The notes under the pieces were generated by a model. The model was not told the DNA's origin. It saw nothing but the letters and a program-made list of their open reading frames with translations, and did no database searches. Made by a program: the position numbers and the translations under genes. Below are positions 22,525-32,375 of a DNA stretch of 64,000 bases, piece after piece (position 1 is the first letter of the stretch; each line of letters opens with the position of its first letter). Source of the DNA: Hypericum androsaemum. Its lineage: Eukaryota > Streptophyta > Magnoliopsida > Malpighiales > Hypericaceae. Location: contig OZ023190.1 in assembly GCA_963995505.1 (NCBI GenBank), positions 3,738,516 through 3,802,515 on the forward strand, written 5' to 3'.

Positions 22525-23853
22525 ATGAACCCTAGACCCATTCATCCTCCAAATCCATCACACAAGATGCCCTCATTGGAGAATGGGAAGATTCAGGCAC
22601 TGAATGATATGGGAAACGTCAACAACAAGAAGAAGAAGAGGAAGTCAACAATGATCTCCAACAAACATGACAAGGTCTCCCAAAAATCAGCTGAGAAGGT
22701 TGCGGGGAATGAAGATTTGCTGAGCGAGATCCTGCTACGCCTTCCGGTGAGGTCTCTTGTGAGGCTCAAGTGCGTCTCCAAGCCCTGGCTTCTCCTCATT
22801 TCGAGCTCTCACTTCTGTCACACCCACAGCCGTAAGAACTTCAGTTCCCTTGCTGTTTCAGGTTTCATTATTCCAAATGGAACCCGCAAGCTTGATTATG
22901 TTGGACTCGATGGTGCACGTCCGAAATTTGCACCTTCTCTTGAATTCATGAAAAAATCACATGTTAAAATAATCCAGTCTTGCAATGGTCTTATGCTCTG
23001 TTCCACCTTTAAACGTCGGGATGGTTACTATGTATGCAACCCGACCACCAGGAAGTTCTCATCTATTTCACTTCCTCCTTTGGCGGCTCCTGGTTCCCTC
23101 TACGAGTTTGAGTGTGGTATTAACCTCATTTTCGATCCTTCGAGGTCTCCCCATTTCATGGTTGTAAATTTTACCTTGGTGATCGAACCGCATAATAGGC
23201 TTTCCCCGGTTCTGTTCACTTTCTCCACTCATCTGTACTCCTCGAATTCTCAATCATGGTCCTCCATTGAAAGTCCTGAAAGAGCGTTCTTTCATTCTAC
23301 TACTCTCCATAATGGTGTCTTGTGCAATGGCTCCCTATATTGGCTCTGTCGTGATCAATGGAAGTTGCTCCGCTTTGAAGTGGACAAACAACGCTTCAGC
23401 ACCATTACCATGAACGTGGACAGTAATCTCGTACTCGGACGTGAGGAAGGTGATTCCGTTAGTCTCTGGCAATGCAAGGGGAAACTCTACTTTGTGCATG
23501 AAGTGATATTTTCTGATCGTGTGGTTGTTTATGAAATGGGAAATGTCTGTTCCGAGTGGCTTGTCAAGTACATGGTTAAATTTCCAGATGCGATGTGGGG
23601 AATAGATACACATGACTATGTTGATGGTGACGAGGATGAAGAGTTCTGTATCTACAACTTTCTTGCTGCCGTTGGAGGACCGGAGGATGACGATGGCGAC
23701 GACATGCGGCTGCTCGTAAAGTTGGTATACAATATTCGTGAAACGGAGGTTATACTGTACAGTATCAAAGAAAAGACAACAACAAAAATGATGTTCTCTA
23801 GCTTTGATGAAGAGGTTCAACCATATATAGAGAGTCTGAGTCCAGTAATTTAA
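22525..23853 (+). CDS. F-box protein with F-box-associated domain, gene 7 (long form)
   Basis: Intronless, 442 aa, conserved start MNPRPIHPPNPS; basic patch KKKKRK at about 35-40. The F-box is at about 62-100 (NEDLLSEILLRLPVRSLVRL). The FBA region carries CNPTTRKFSSISLPP, FDPSRSPHFMVVNF, YSSNSQSWSSIES, NGVLCNGSLYWLC, VVYEMGNVCSEWLVKYMVKF, GGPEDDDGDDMRLL and the standard ending YIESLSPVI. All family landmarks are present and no lesion is visible. It is a good reference for the array. Confidence 0.92.
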   Translation: MNPRPIHPPNPSHKMPSLENGKIQALNDMGNVNNKKKKRKSTMISNKHDKVSQKSAEKVAGNEDLLSEILLRLPVRSLVRLKCVSKPWLLLISSSHFCHTHSRKNFSSLAVSGFIIPNGTRKLDYVGLDGARPKFAPSLEFMKKSHVKIIQSCNGLMLCSTFKRRDGYYVCNPTTRKFSSISLPPLAAPGSLYEFECGINLIFDPSRSPHFMVVNFTLVIEPHNRLSPVLFTFSTHLYSSNSQSWSSIESPERAFFHSTTLHNGVLCNGSLYWLCRDQWKLLRFEVDKQRFSTITMNVDSNLVLGREEGDSVSLWQCKGKLYFVHEVIFSDRVVVYEMGNVCSEWLVKYMVKFPDAMWGIDTHDYVDGDEDEEFCIYNFLAAVGGPEDDDGDDMRLLVKLVYNIRETEVILYSIKEKTTTKMMFSSFDEEVQPYIESLSPVI

Positions 23854-24479
23854 GCAAATTGTATGCTTTAACTTGTTGCTAACTTTCAATTTGGTCCATC
23901 CAATGCAACTGCCACATGTGGTCTTTAATTTAGTCATCTTCGATGTGTTTCTATGTTGCTGATATCCTATGTTTTAATTTATTACTGGTTGGACCAAGTC
24001 ATAAACCCCGGAGCTGCTAGATTTAACACTCGCAGTTTTGCTTCATTCACGACTTCACGCCAATTATTGTGATTTTATTTTCTGATTAGTTCATATGAGG
24101 CCCGAGGAGATGGACATAAAAGTTCACGAAGAGAAGATAAAAAAATGGTAGGCCAACAAAGTTTTTCTTGTCCTGCGTAGGCTTATATTTCCCCGACCCT
24201 TTTTTATTTTCTGTCTTAAATTTCCAGCTTGTTTTTACTGCAAAACTTTTTCGGTCCGAATTGCCTCGGAAACAGCAACAGCTTGTTTTTGCATGCGTGG
24301 CAGCTTGTTTTTCATTGCAGGTTTGGACGAATCACTTCCTTGAATGGTTAGTCTCCACGGTGGGTGTTTTTAAACGTGTTCATAAACTCACGTCTAGCCG
24401 GAAATGGTTAGACACTACCTTCATTCTTATTTCCTCAACAAATTTGGAAAAGGTTAGCCGCACGATAATCTTAAGATTG
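23854..24479 (+). repeat. 3' block after gene 7
   Basis: Shared 3' block (CTCGCAGTTTTGCTTCATTC, GGACATAAAAGTTCACGAAG) to about 24270 (GAATTGCCTCGGAAACAGC). Then about 200 bp of unassigned sequence leads into the Copia fragment. Confidence 0.55.
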
Positions 24480-24735
24480 GGATGGAGAAATATGTGGTTA
24501 CAATGGAGGAAGCAAATGCAAATGTGGTTAAACCAAATTTGCATAACGCATCTTTAAGGCAGGAATACCATACACGGGGTGCTTGCTTTATCCCGTAAAG
24601 CGATTTAACCAGTCGACAGATGTGATCAGGATAGTCCGGATGAACAAAGCCTTGTGGTTGTCTCATGAAGACAGCTTCCTGTAGCGCGTCATGTATGAAT
24701 GCGTTAGAAACATCAAATTGGCGGATGGGCCAGCC
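24480..24735 (-). mobile_element. Copia-type reverse transcriptase fragment
   Basis: The minus strand reads QFDVSNAFIHDALQEAVFMR then QPQGFVHPDYPDHICRLVKS and LYGIKQAPRVWYSCLKDAL. This is the signature stretch of Ty1/Copia RVT_2 reverse transcriptase. Only a piece of the domain is present; the catalytic YVDD region is absent. It is a decayed insertion. Confidence 0.88.
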
Positions 24736-25230
24736 ATGTGTCTGCAGTTGTTGCTTCGGATGTTGACACAGGGCTCACGCTTCTAGATGAAGGGCAGCTT
24801 CTTGCTGCTTCGAGTCTACCAACTCCTGCTGTCGAAGATTGTGTGGCTGCACTTCTGTGTTCTGCTGTTGATTGTGAGGATGTGCAGCCTGAAGCTATCC
24901 TTGAAGTGGCAGCGTCGGATTTTGCGGACCATGTTCTTCGAATTGTTGATGTGGAGTCTGGGGTTTTCGAGCAGCCCCCTGCGACCCTTGACCCTTGTGT
25001 GATGCAGCTTAATTTAGCTGCAGAGCATATGTACACTGTGCAGCCTTGCGTTGCTGCTATTTCGGATTTGGTGCAGGTGTCTGGTGCTTCAGCTTTTGAG
25101 GAGAATGCTTGATGTGAAGCTCTTACTGACTTGGAGGAAGTTTTGCAGCGTGAAGATGCAGCATTTTTGGATGCAGTGTGAAACTTATTGCCAAATTTAA
25201 GCAAAAATGCAGTGTGGGAGGAAGGCCCTC
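24736..25230. other. Open but unassigned segment beside Copia fragment
   Basis: Open on both strands (plus 24738-25112; minus 24713-25204, Ser/Thr/Ala-rich). The minus frame adjoins the reverse transcriptase with a one-base offset. It could be the low-complexity integrase-RT linker of the same Copia element. I do not call a host gene. Confidence 0.35.
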
Positions 25231-25574
25231 GTTGAAGAATTTAAGCAAGTGGCAGAAGCATTTCTTACCCTGACAGATATGGCTGTGTATGAAATTGGTA
25301 AGGACTGCTCCCAGTGGCTCGTCAAGTACGTGTTCGATCCTAGGATCTGTATTCATCGGAATCTTTTCATGTTAATGAGTTTGTTGCGAACTGTCGCTAC
25401 ACCATTCTTGGTGTCCTCGGAGGAGAGGGGGAGGATGATGACGACTTGAGGCTGCTCGTTAAGTTGGAACACAAATGGGCTATATTGTACGGTATCAAAA
25501 AAAAAAAAAAGCTCTCCGTGGACTTCTTTGACAAGGCTTATCCGTATATAGAGAGCATGAGTCCATTGATTTAA
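25231..25574 (+). pseudogene. F-box C-terminal fragment
   Basis: Starts mid-gene with MAVYEIGKDCSQWLVKYV (TGG intact), then frame loss at ATCCTAGGATCTG. It continues through TACACCATTCTTGGTGTCCT and GAGGATGATGACGACTTGAG. A run of 14 A replaces the usual AAGGAAAAGACTACAAC, and it ends near GAGAGCATGAGTCC. No F-box present. Confidence 0.82.
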
Positions 25575-25841
25575 GCAAATTGTCTGCTCCAACTCATGCT
25601 GACCTTATTGGAAAGCTTCTGAATTATAATATAGTACCGGATGAAGTTGCTAATATCAGACATTATTGAAATGTTGTTGCTAATATCCTTCTACTTGTTG
25701 CTGTTCTTATGCTAAATTTATCACTGATCCTATCAAATTGTCTACCAACATCATGAAAAACCGTTTGATCTGATTGGTCAATTTCTGAATTGTTTTGGGC
25801 CATTTCGTCATCGTCTCATTTTATGGCCTACTAACGTGCAG
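25575..25841 (+). other. Spacer with CCT intron-2 end
   Basis: 25590-25790 resembles 62040-62560 (AAGCTTCTGAATTATAATATA, CATCATGAAAAACCGTTTGA). It then passes into CCT intron sequence (GTTTTGGGCCATTTCGTC). Confidence 0.5.
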
Positions 25842-25898
25842 GGCCGATTCGTGAGGAGGCCCAACGGAAGTTTGAGCCACAAAAAACGGGAAGAATGA
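25842..25898 (+). pseudogene. Copy 4 of CCT terminal exon
   Basis: Acceptor TGCAG, then [18 protein letters not shown] and TGA (TGC Cys changed to TGA). Open and well preserved, 590 bp before gene 8. Confidence 0.85.
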
Positions 25899-26082
25899 TA
25901 AAGCCCACTTCGAGTTGGAGCACAATCCACCCAGCTTACCGTTCTCAAAAAGGCCTAGCTATCAAAAGAAGTTAATTTTTGAATTTAATCTACTATTTAT
26001 ACTTGTTCTTCTTCCTTTGATTTTTTTTTTTGACAAATTCATTAATTTCTGAATTGTTTTGGGCTTTTCGTCAATTATACAG

Positions 26083-26143
26083 AGCCGATTCTTGAGGAGG
26101 CCCAACGGAAGTTTGAGCCACACCAGAAACGGGAAGAATGATA
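26083..26143 (+). pseudogene. Copy 5 of CCT terminal exon
   Basis: Acceptor TACAG, then AGCCGATTCTTGAGGAGGCC (SRFLRRP). A 3-base insertion region around CCACACCAGAAAC shifts the end. It is a second copy only 240 bp after copy 4 and 125 bp before the gene 8 upstream ORF. Confidence 0.82.
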
Positions 26144-26267
26144 AAGCCCACTTCGAGTTGATACCTGAAGCACAACCCTACCCAATTGAGTCAATCTACC
26201 CCTCAAAAGAAAATTCCCAATTGAGTCAATCTACCCCTCAAAAGAAAATTCCCCCAACCCGACCACC

Positions 26268-26384
26268 ATGAACCCTAGAGCTAGAGCCATTCTCCAAATC
26301 CACCCCATAACGGGCCCTCACTCGAGAATGGGAAACATCAACACCGAGAAGAAGAAGAAGAATACTAACCGATCGTCATTTTAG
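26268..26384 (+). promoter_or_regulatory. Upstream ORF of gene 8 (relic of long-form N-terminus)
   Basis: ATG at 26268 in ACCATG context opens a 38-codon frame, MNPRARAILQIHPITGPHSR then MGNINTEKKKKNTNRSSF, ending TAG at 26382-26384. The main ATG is at 26450, in a different frame. The peptide matches the N-terminal extension of the long-form genes (MNPRPIHPP...NINKKKK...NTNRD). The extension has thus become a separate upstream ORF, or the long form arose by deleting the 65-90 bp between. A ribosome-level effect on gene 8 is inference. Confidence 0.65.
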
Positions 26385-26449
26385 TAGTTAGTATACTCTA
26401 CCCTTTCATCAATCCTAGACCAGACCAGACCAGACCTTCAGAGACAATA

Positions 26450-27646
26450 ATGGACCAAGACCAAGTATCCCTAATCCTCCGTACATCAGCTGAGAAGATT
26501 GCAGGGAACGAAGACTTACTGAGCGAGATCCTGGTACGCCTTCCGGTGAGATCTCTTATAAGGTTCAAGTGCGTCTCAAAGCCCTGGCTTTTGCTTATTA
26601 CGGGCACGCACTTCTCACACGCCCACAGCAGCAGGAACTTCCATTCCCTCTCTGTTTCAGGCTTCCTCTTCCCCGAGTCAACCAGCAGCTTTGATTATCT
26701 TGGACTTGATGGTGCACGTTCCGGATTTCCACTTCCTCCCACATTCACGGGAAAATCACATTTTAGAATAATCCAATCTTGCAACGGTCTTGTGCTCTGT
26801 TCCACCTTTAAACCTCGGGAAAATTACTACGTATGCAACCCGACCACCAAGAAGGTCTCATCGGTTCCACCTCCTCCGACGGATCATCGTTCCCTCTACG
26901 GGTATGGTACTAACCTCGTTTTCGATCCTTCGAGGTCGCCGCATTTCAAAGTTGTATATTGTACCGGGGTGATCGAACCGCATAATATCTCCCCGGATTG
27001 GCTCACTTACTCCACTCATCTGTACTCCTCGAAGTCTCAGTCATGGTCCTCTATTGAAAGTCCTGAAAGAGCATTCTTGCGTTCTACTACTCTCAATAAT
27101 GGTGTCTTGTGCAATGGCTCCCTATACTGGCTCTGTCGTGATCAATGGAAGTTGCTCCACTTTGAAGTGGACGAACAACGCTTCAGCACCATTACCATGA
27201 ACGTGGACAGTAATCTCATAGGCACCCGTGATGAAGAAAATCCGGTCCATCTGTGCAGATGCAAGGGGAAACTCTACCTTGTGCAGGTAGTGGTAGTATC
27301 TAACGTCCCGACAAATATGGTTGTTTATGAAATGGGAAATGTCTGCTCCGAGTGGCTCGTCAAGTACATGGTTAAATTTCCCGATGTGGTATCGGGATTG
27401 GATGCACATGACAACGTTGATGGCAATGAGGATGAAGACTTCTGTACCTACACCATTCTTGCTGTCGTTGGAGGACAGGAGGATGTCAATGACATGCGAC
27501 TGCTCGTAAGGTTGGAATACAATTTTCGTGAACCGGATATTATACTGTATGCTATCAAGGAAAAGACTACCAAAAAAATGCTCTTCTCGGGCATCGAAGA
27601 CGAGGAGCCTCAACCATATATTGAGAGTTTGAGTCCAGTAATTTAA
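26450..27646 (+). CDS. F-box protein with F-box-associated domain, gene 8 (short form)
   Basis: Intronless, 398 aa, start MDQDQVSLILRTSAEKIAG. The F-box is at about 19-60 (NEDLLSEILVRLPVRSLIRF). The FBA region carries CNPTTKKVSSVPPPP, FDPSRSPHFKVVYC, YSSKSQSWSSIES, NGVLCNGSLYWLC, VVYEMGNVCSEWLVKYMVKF, GGQEDVNDMRLL and the standard ending YIESLSPVI. The basic Lys-rich extension is absent and lies in the upstream ORF. Lesion-free and the most compact intact member. Its last 140 bp and 3' flank are duplicated at 29095. Confidence 0.92.
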   Translation: MDQDQVSLILRTSAEKIAGNEDLLSEILVRLPVRSLIRFKCVSKPWLLLITGTHFSHAHSSRNFHSLSVSGFLFPESTSSFDYLGLDGARSGFPLPPTFTGKSHFRIIQSCNGLVLCSTFKPRENYYVCNPTTKKVSSVPPPPTDHRSLYGYGTNLVFDPSRSPHFKVVYCTGVIEPHNISPDWLTYSTHLYSSKSQSWSSIESPERAFLRSTTLNNGVLCNGSLYWLCRDQWKLLHFEVDEQRFSTITMNVDSNLIGTRDEENPVHLCRCKGKLYLVQVVVVSNVPTNMVVYEMGNVCSEWLVKYMVKFPDVVSGLDAHDNVDGNEDEDFCTYTILAVVGGQEDVNDMRLLVRLEYNFREPDIILYAIKEKTTKKMLFSGIEDEEPQPYIESLSPVI

Positions 27647-28796
27647 GCAAATTGTATGCTTTAACTTATTGCTAACTTTCAATTTGGTCCATCCAATGCA
27701 ACTGCCACCATGTGGTCTTTCAATTTTGTCCTCGTTGATGCGTTTCTGAGATGGAGTTTCTTTTGGTCTTTATTAGATTCAGATTTTAATCCTTTTTAGT
27801 CAGCTTTGGACTTGTATTCTGTGAAATGGTTTGCCTTAACCGTTATGAAATTTAGTATGCAACAAGATTTACGGAATGTCATTTAGTTTGTACGAGCCGA
27901 CTTATACTTTTTTTTTTGGATAAGTTACTTGTTTATTAGTATTAAGTAACTACATAGAAATATGTATATCTGGTGCCCTAAAAAATTACTCGATGTCGTA
28001 GCAGCCAAATATTCCGACAGACAAGTGAAAAGGGTGTACCAGGTCTTCCTTGGAAGTTGTGTTTTGATAATCTCACCCGGTTCTCTAAGAAGCCTGATGT
28101 TGACCCTCTTACGCACCAGTTAGACCCAACCAATTTGAGGAAATGGTTCTATGTTTTGGATGCCAGGTTAAGATGTGATTAGAGGATTACATCTCCAAAT
28201 TTCATGAGGCAAAAGATGACTCCTGCAAGCTAAATTCATCATAAATTTAGTCTTGATTTTTCATTTGTAGAGCTATTCCAATGAAACAATGACTATATAT
28301 GGAGTGATAGCAATTCGTCCAGCAGAGTTTCCATAGCTGGTCATGTTTTTTTATACGTAAAATTTCACACCAAATGTTAGATTTTAAGGTTCTATCATTA
28401 GAATTTTGTCAAATTCGTTACGCCTTGTGGCACTAACTAAATGTCTTTTGGCCATAACTGGCTATTGAATACTTAGAAAATTTTAGGGTACATTCAAATA
28501 TAAACATAAGTTACAATTCGCAGTCCAACCACCTATTCGACAGCATTTTCGAATCACGTTTTTTAAATGGTTGATCTAAATGAAGTTTTATTCAAGTGCT
28601 AAAAACAGATTCTTTTAAAAATTTTAATCAAAACTTCACAAACGAAAATACATAATTGGGAGCCGCACACCTTAAAATAATATTGATATTGCTAGTCTCT
28701 TGTTATCTTACCAAAAGAATATAATTTTCTTTTTTATATTAAAGGGAAGCATTTTACATGTGATCCATATGACAGGTTTGTTATGCAATTTTTTGG
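27507..28796 (+). repeat. Direct repeat, copy 1 (gene 8 tail plus 3' flank)
   Basis: From GTAAGGTTGGAATACAATTT in the last 140 bp of gene 8 to TTGTTATGCAATTTTTT, about 1.29 kb. It aligns throughout with 29095-30386 at an offset of about 1588. It includes 3' flank with no gene (27647-28796). Confidence 0.75.
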
Positions 28797-29094
28797 GAAA
28801 ATTACGCTCAAGTCCCTGTAGTTTGACGTTCTTGGGGTCCCTGCATTTCCGAAATCGTTCCTGACATCCCCGAAGTTTGGTTTTCGAGACTCTCGGGTCC
28901 CCGACGGCTCTTTTTTTCATTTTTGGTTATAGAAATTACCAAAATATCCTTAAACAAAAAAAAATTACCTTCTCTAACCTTTGAACAAAAATACAAAAAA
29001 TCAAAAACCAACTTAAAAACAAGATTAAACTAACCAAAATCAAGAACACGACCAACAACATTCAACCCAAAAATTCATCTCCAAGGTCTACCTG
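28797..29094. other. Insert between the two repeat copies, single TIR-like end
   Basis: Starts GGGAAAATTACGCTCAAGTC and continues with GTCCCTGTAGTTTG and GGGTCCCTGC words, like the end of a plant TIR element. No matching opposite end is seen. The last 200 bp are A-rich without features. Confidence 0.4.
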
Positions 29095-29234
29095 TAAGGT
29101 TGGAATACAATTTTCGTGAACCGGATATTATACTGTATGCTATCAAGGAGAAGACTACAAAAAGAATGCTCGTCTCCGACATCGAAGAAGAAGAGCCTCA
29201 ACTATATATTGAGAGTTTGAGTCCAGTAATTTAA
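29095..29234 (+). pseudogene. F-box C-terminal fragment (duplicate of gene 8 end)
   Basis: Reads VRLEYNFREPDIILYAIKEK through MLVSDIEEEEPQLYIESLSP and stop TAA at 29232-29234, with open frame. Only the last 46 codons exist. Confidence 0.85.
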
Positions 29235-30386
29235 GCCAATTGTATGCTTTAACTTATTGCTAACTTTCAATTTGGTACATCCAATGCAACTGCCACCATG
29301 TGGTCTTTCAATTTTGTCCTCGTTGATGCGTTTCTGAGATGGAGTTTCTTTTGGTCTTTATTAGATTCAGATTCTAATCCTTTTTAATCAGCTTTGGACT
29401 TGCATTCTGTGCAATGGTTTGCCATAACCGTTATGAAAATTAGTATGCAACAAGATTTACGGAATGTCATTTAGTTTGTACGAGCCGACTTATACATTTT
29501 TTTATAAGTAATTTGTTTATTAGTATTAAGTAACTACATAGAAATATGCATATCTGGTGCCCTAAAAAATTACTCGATTTCGTAGCAGCCAAATATTCGG
29601 ACAGAAAGAAGTGAAAAGGGTGTACCAGGTCTTCCTCGGAAGTTGCGTTTTGATAATCTCACGGTTCTCACCCAGTACTCTCACAAGCCTGATGTTGAGC
29701 CTCTTACGCACCAGTTACACCCAACCAATTTGAGTAAATGGTTCTATGTGTTTGGATGCCAGGTTAAGATGTGATTAGTGAGGCAAAAGATGACTTCTGC
29801 AAGTTAAATTCGTCATAAAATGTCTATAATCTTTATTTTCTTTTGTAGAGCTATTCCAATGAAATAATGACTATAAATGGAGTGATAGCAATTCGTCCAG
29901 AAATGATACAGAGTTTCCATAGCTGGTCAAGTTTTTTTTATACGTAAATTTTCACACCAAATAGTTGGATTTCACAGGTTCTATCATTGGAACTTTGTCA
30001 ATTTCGTTACTCACTAACTAAATGTCTTTTGGCCCATACCTGGTTAATAATTACTTAGAAAATTTTAGGGTACATTCAAATATAAACATAAGTTATAATT
30101 CACGGTCCGACCACCTGTCAGACAGCGTTTTCGAATCACTTTTTTTAAAATCCTCGATCTAAATGAAGTTTTATTCGAGTGCTAAAAAAATAGATTCTTT
30201 TAAAAATTATTATCCAAACTTCACAAAAGGAAATACATAATTGGGAGCCACACACCTTAAAATAATCTTGACATTGCTAGTCTCTTGTTATTTTACCAAG
30301 AGAATATAATTTTCTTTTTTATATTAAAGGGAAGTATTTTGCATGTGATCAATATCACAGGTTTATTATGCAATGTTTTTTATTAC
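29095..30386 (+). repeat. Direct repeat, copy 2
   Basis: Second copy of 27507-28796. It starts inside an F-box C-terminus and ends at TTTATTATGCAATG, after which it runs on into the CCT intron-2 copy that precedes copy 6. No gene apart from the fragment at its start. Confidence 0.75.
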
Positions 30387-30554
30387 ATCGAACTTATTGC
30401 TCCATGTTCCCTGAAGTTTTTTTTATTACATTCTGTTTTCAACTCTACTATTTAATATTCTTCTTCTTTTGAATGATTTTAGTCAAATTCATTAATTTCT
30501 GAATTAATTTGGGCATTTTGGTTATCGTCTCATTGATGGCCTACTAACGTGGAG

Positions 30555-30597
30555 AGCCGGTTCATAGGAGGCCCAACCAGAAACGGGAAGAATGATA
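30555..30597 (+). pseudogene. Copy 6 of CCT terminal exon (shortened)
   Basis: AGCCGGTTCATAGGAGGCCC then CCAGAAACGGGAAGAATGAT; the middle GGAAGTTTGAGCCA is deleted. It precedes F-box gene 9 as copies 4 and 5 precede gene 8. Confidence 0.78.
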
Positions 30598-30792
30598 AAG
30601 CCCACTTCGAGTTGGAGCACAACCCACCCTAGCTTACCTTTCTCAAAAAACTCCTAACTATCAAAATTAAATTCTCAATCGAATTGAATCTTTTCCTGAA
30701 AAGAAAATTCCCAATCGGACAACCATGAACCGTAGAGCTATTTTCCAAAGCCCTCGTTGCAGAATGGGAAACATCAACAACAACAAGAAGAA

Positions 30793-31201
30793 AGGGAACT
30801 TTGGGCAATTTGGCGAGGCCTCCGGCTTGTTTGGAATAGGAGTTTCCGGTAGGTGATTGTAAAGACAGATTTGCAAGTGGCGGCGAAGTGTCTTACCGAG
30901 AAAATTGTTGTGGAGCATCCACTGTCTTCCCTCATGATTATTTGTCTCAACCTCATTCGCCGTCATTGGCATTTTGAGGTTCAACATTGCTTCAGGGAGG
31001 GTAATATAGTTGCGAATTGGCTATCGAACCATGCTCTCTCTTTTGATTTGGGTTATCATGTTTTGGAGGATCCACCTTCTGGTTATTTTCCGTTGCTTTT
31101 GTACGACTGTACGGCAGTTGGTGTGCCATGACACTCTTCTTTGTGACTGATTTGTTTTGAATGAAGGAGTGTATAACACTCACCAAGTTTACCAAAAAAA
31201 A
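30793..31201 (+). mobile_element. 5'-truncated LINE with RNase H-like end
   Basis: The 11-bp repeat AACAAGAAGAA flanks it (30782-30792 and 31202-31212) and it ends in a run of A. The coding part reads HWHFEVQHCFREGNIVANWL then SNHALSFDLG. This is the HxxREGNxxADxL-type motif at the end of plant LINE RNase H domains. It inserted into the Lys-codon repeat of the gene 9 leader. Confidence 0.85.
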
Positions 31202-31592
31202 AACAAGAAGAAGAAGGAGATTACTAACCCATCGTCATTTTAGTAGTTAGTATATTCTACCCTTTCATCAACCCCTACTCTTCCTTTCCAAACCAGACCA
31301 GACCTTCATAGACAATAATGAACCAAGACCAAGTATCTCAAATCCTTCTTACGTCAGCAGAGAAGATTGCAGGGAATAAAGATCTGCTGAGCGAGATTCT
31401 GCCACGTCTTCCGGTGAGGTCTCTTATAAGGTTCAAGTGCGTCTCTAAGCCGTGGCTTCTCCTCATTTCGAACTCTCACTTCTCTCACACCCACGGCAGC
31501 AAGAACTTCCGTTCCCTTCCTGTTTCAGGTCTCATTTTTCCCAAGTCAACCGGCTCTGTTTATGTTGGAGTTGATGGTGCACGTCCGAAATA

Positions 31593-31822
31593 TGTTTGGG
31601 AAACACGAGGGCCCCAAACACCACTCTAGCAACACCAGAGCTAGAGATCGATGGCAAAACACAAAGGAAACTCACGCACACAAGAATAAGACACAAAATT
31701 TGGTCACCCGGTTCGATCTTAATCGATCTACGTCCGGGGGCGTACCAAGCCAGGAGATTTCACTATATCAAGCTCGATCTACACTTTAGAGCTTCACTCG
31801 CTCAACAATGGTGTTTCTCTCT

Positions 31823-31860
<38 letters not shown>

Positions 31861-32375
31861 ACAAGGTAGAAGATAAGCAAATAGTGACTGAGAGGTGGGT
31901 ATTTATAGTGTTCACAGCCTAGGACTATTTGGTGTCGGCAGGGGCAAAACCGTCCACCAGAAATCACATTCCTAGCTCCGGATGAATAGTGCCGAGTCAA
32001 CATGTGAACAATGAAAAATCAACATGTGAACAGTAACCCCATATAGTCAACATGTGAACAGTAACTCCGTATAGTCTCCATACCCAACAAAATACTCGCT
32101 CAACAATTGTGTTTCTCTCTCCTCTTCTCTCTCTCTCTCTCTCTACACAAGGAAGAAGATAAGCAAATAGTGACTGAGAGGTGGGTATTTATAGTATTCA
32201 CAGCCTAGGACTATTTGGTGTCGGCAGGGGCGAAACCGTCCACCAGAAATCACATTCCTGGCTCTGGATAAATAGTGCCGAGTCAACATGTGAACAATGA
32301 AAAATCAACATGTGAACAATAACCCCATATAGTCAACATGTGAAGAGTAACTCCGTATAGTCTCCATACCCAACA
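31593..32375 (-). mobile_element. Solo LTR (Copia family related to 63029 LTR)
   Basis: TGTTTGGG...CCCAACA ends with the 5-bp duplication AAATA (31588-31592 and 32376-32380). It shares with 63029-63543 the stretch CGATCTACGTCCGGGGGCGT...CAAGCTCGATCTACACTTT, the CT microsatellite and a minus-strand TATAAATACCC motif (31900-31907), which sets the orientation. It contains an internal duplication. Confidence 0.85.
31797..32375. repeat. 298-bp tandem duplication inside the solo LTR
   Basis: CTCGCTCAACAAT starts at 31797 and again at 32095, and the two units align to their ends. The first unit ends with the true LTR end CCCAACA followed by AAATACTC, that is LTR end plus target duplication. The duplication therefore happened after insertion and reused the junction. 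Confidence 0.78.

Noticed and set aside
23335..23937. Long minus-strand open frames opposite F-box genes (also 48525-49127, 27122-27682, 6236-6772, 59628-60182)
   Set aside because: They are antisense shadows of well-supported plus-strand genes. They recur only because the genes are paralogues, and they have no recognisable domain.
24738..25112. 124-residue plus-strand host gene
   Set aside because: It is open on both strands next to a minus-strand Copia fragment. It is more likely element sequence, and it has no recognisable domain.
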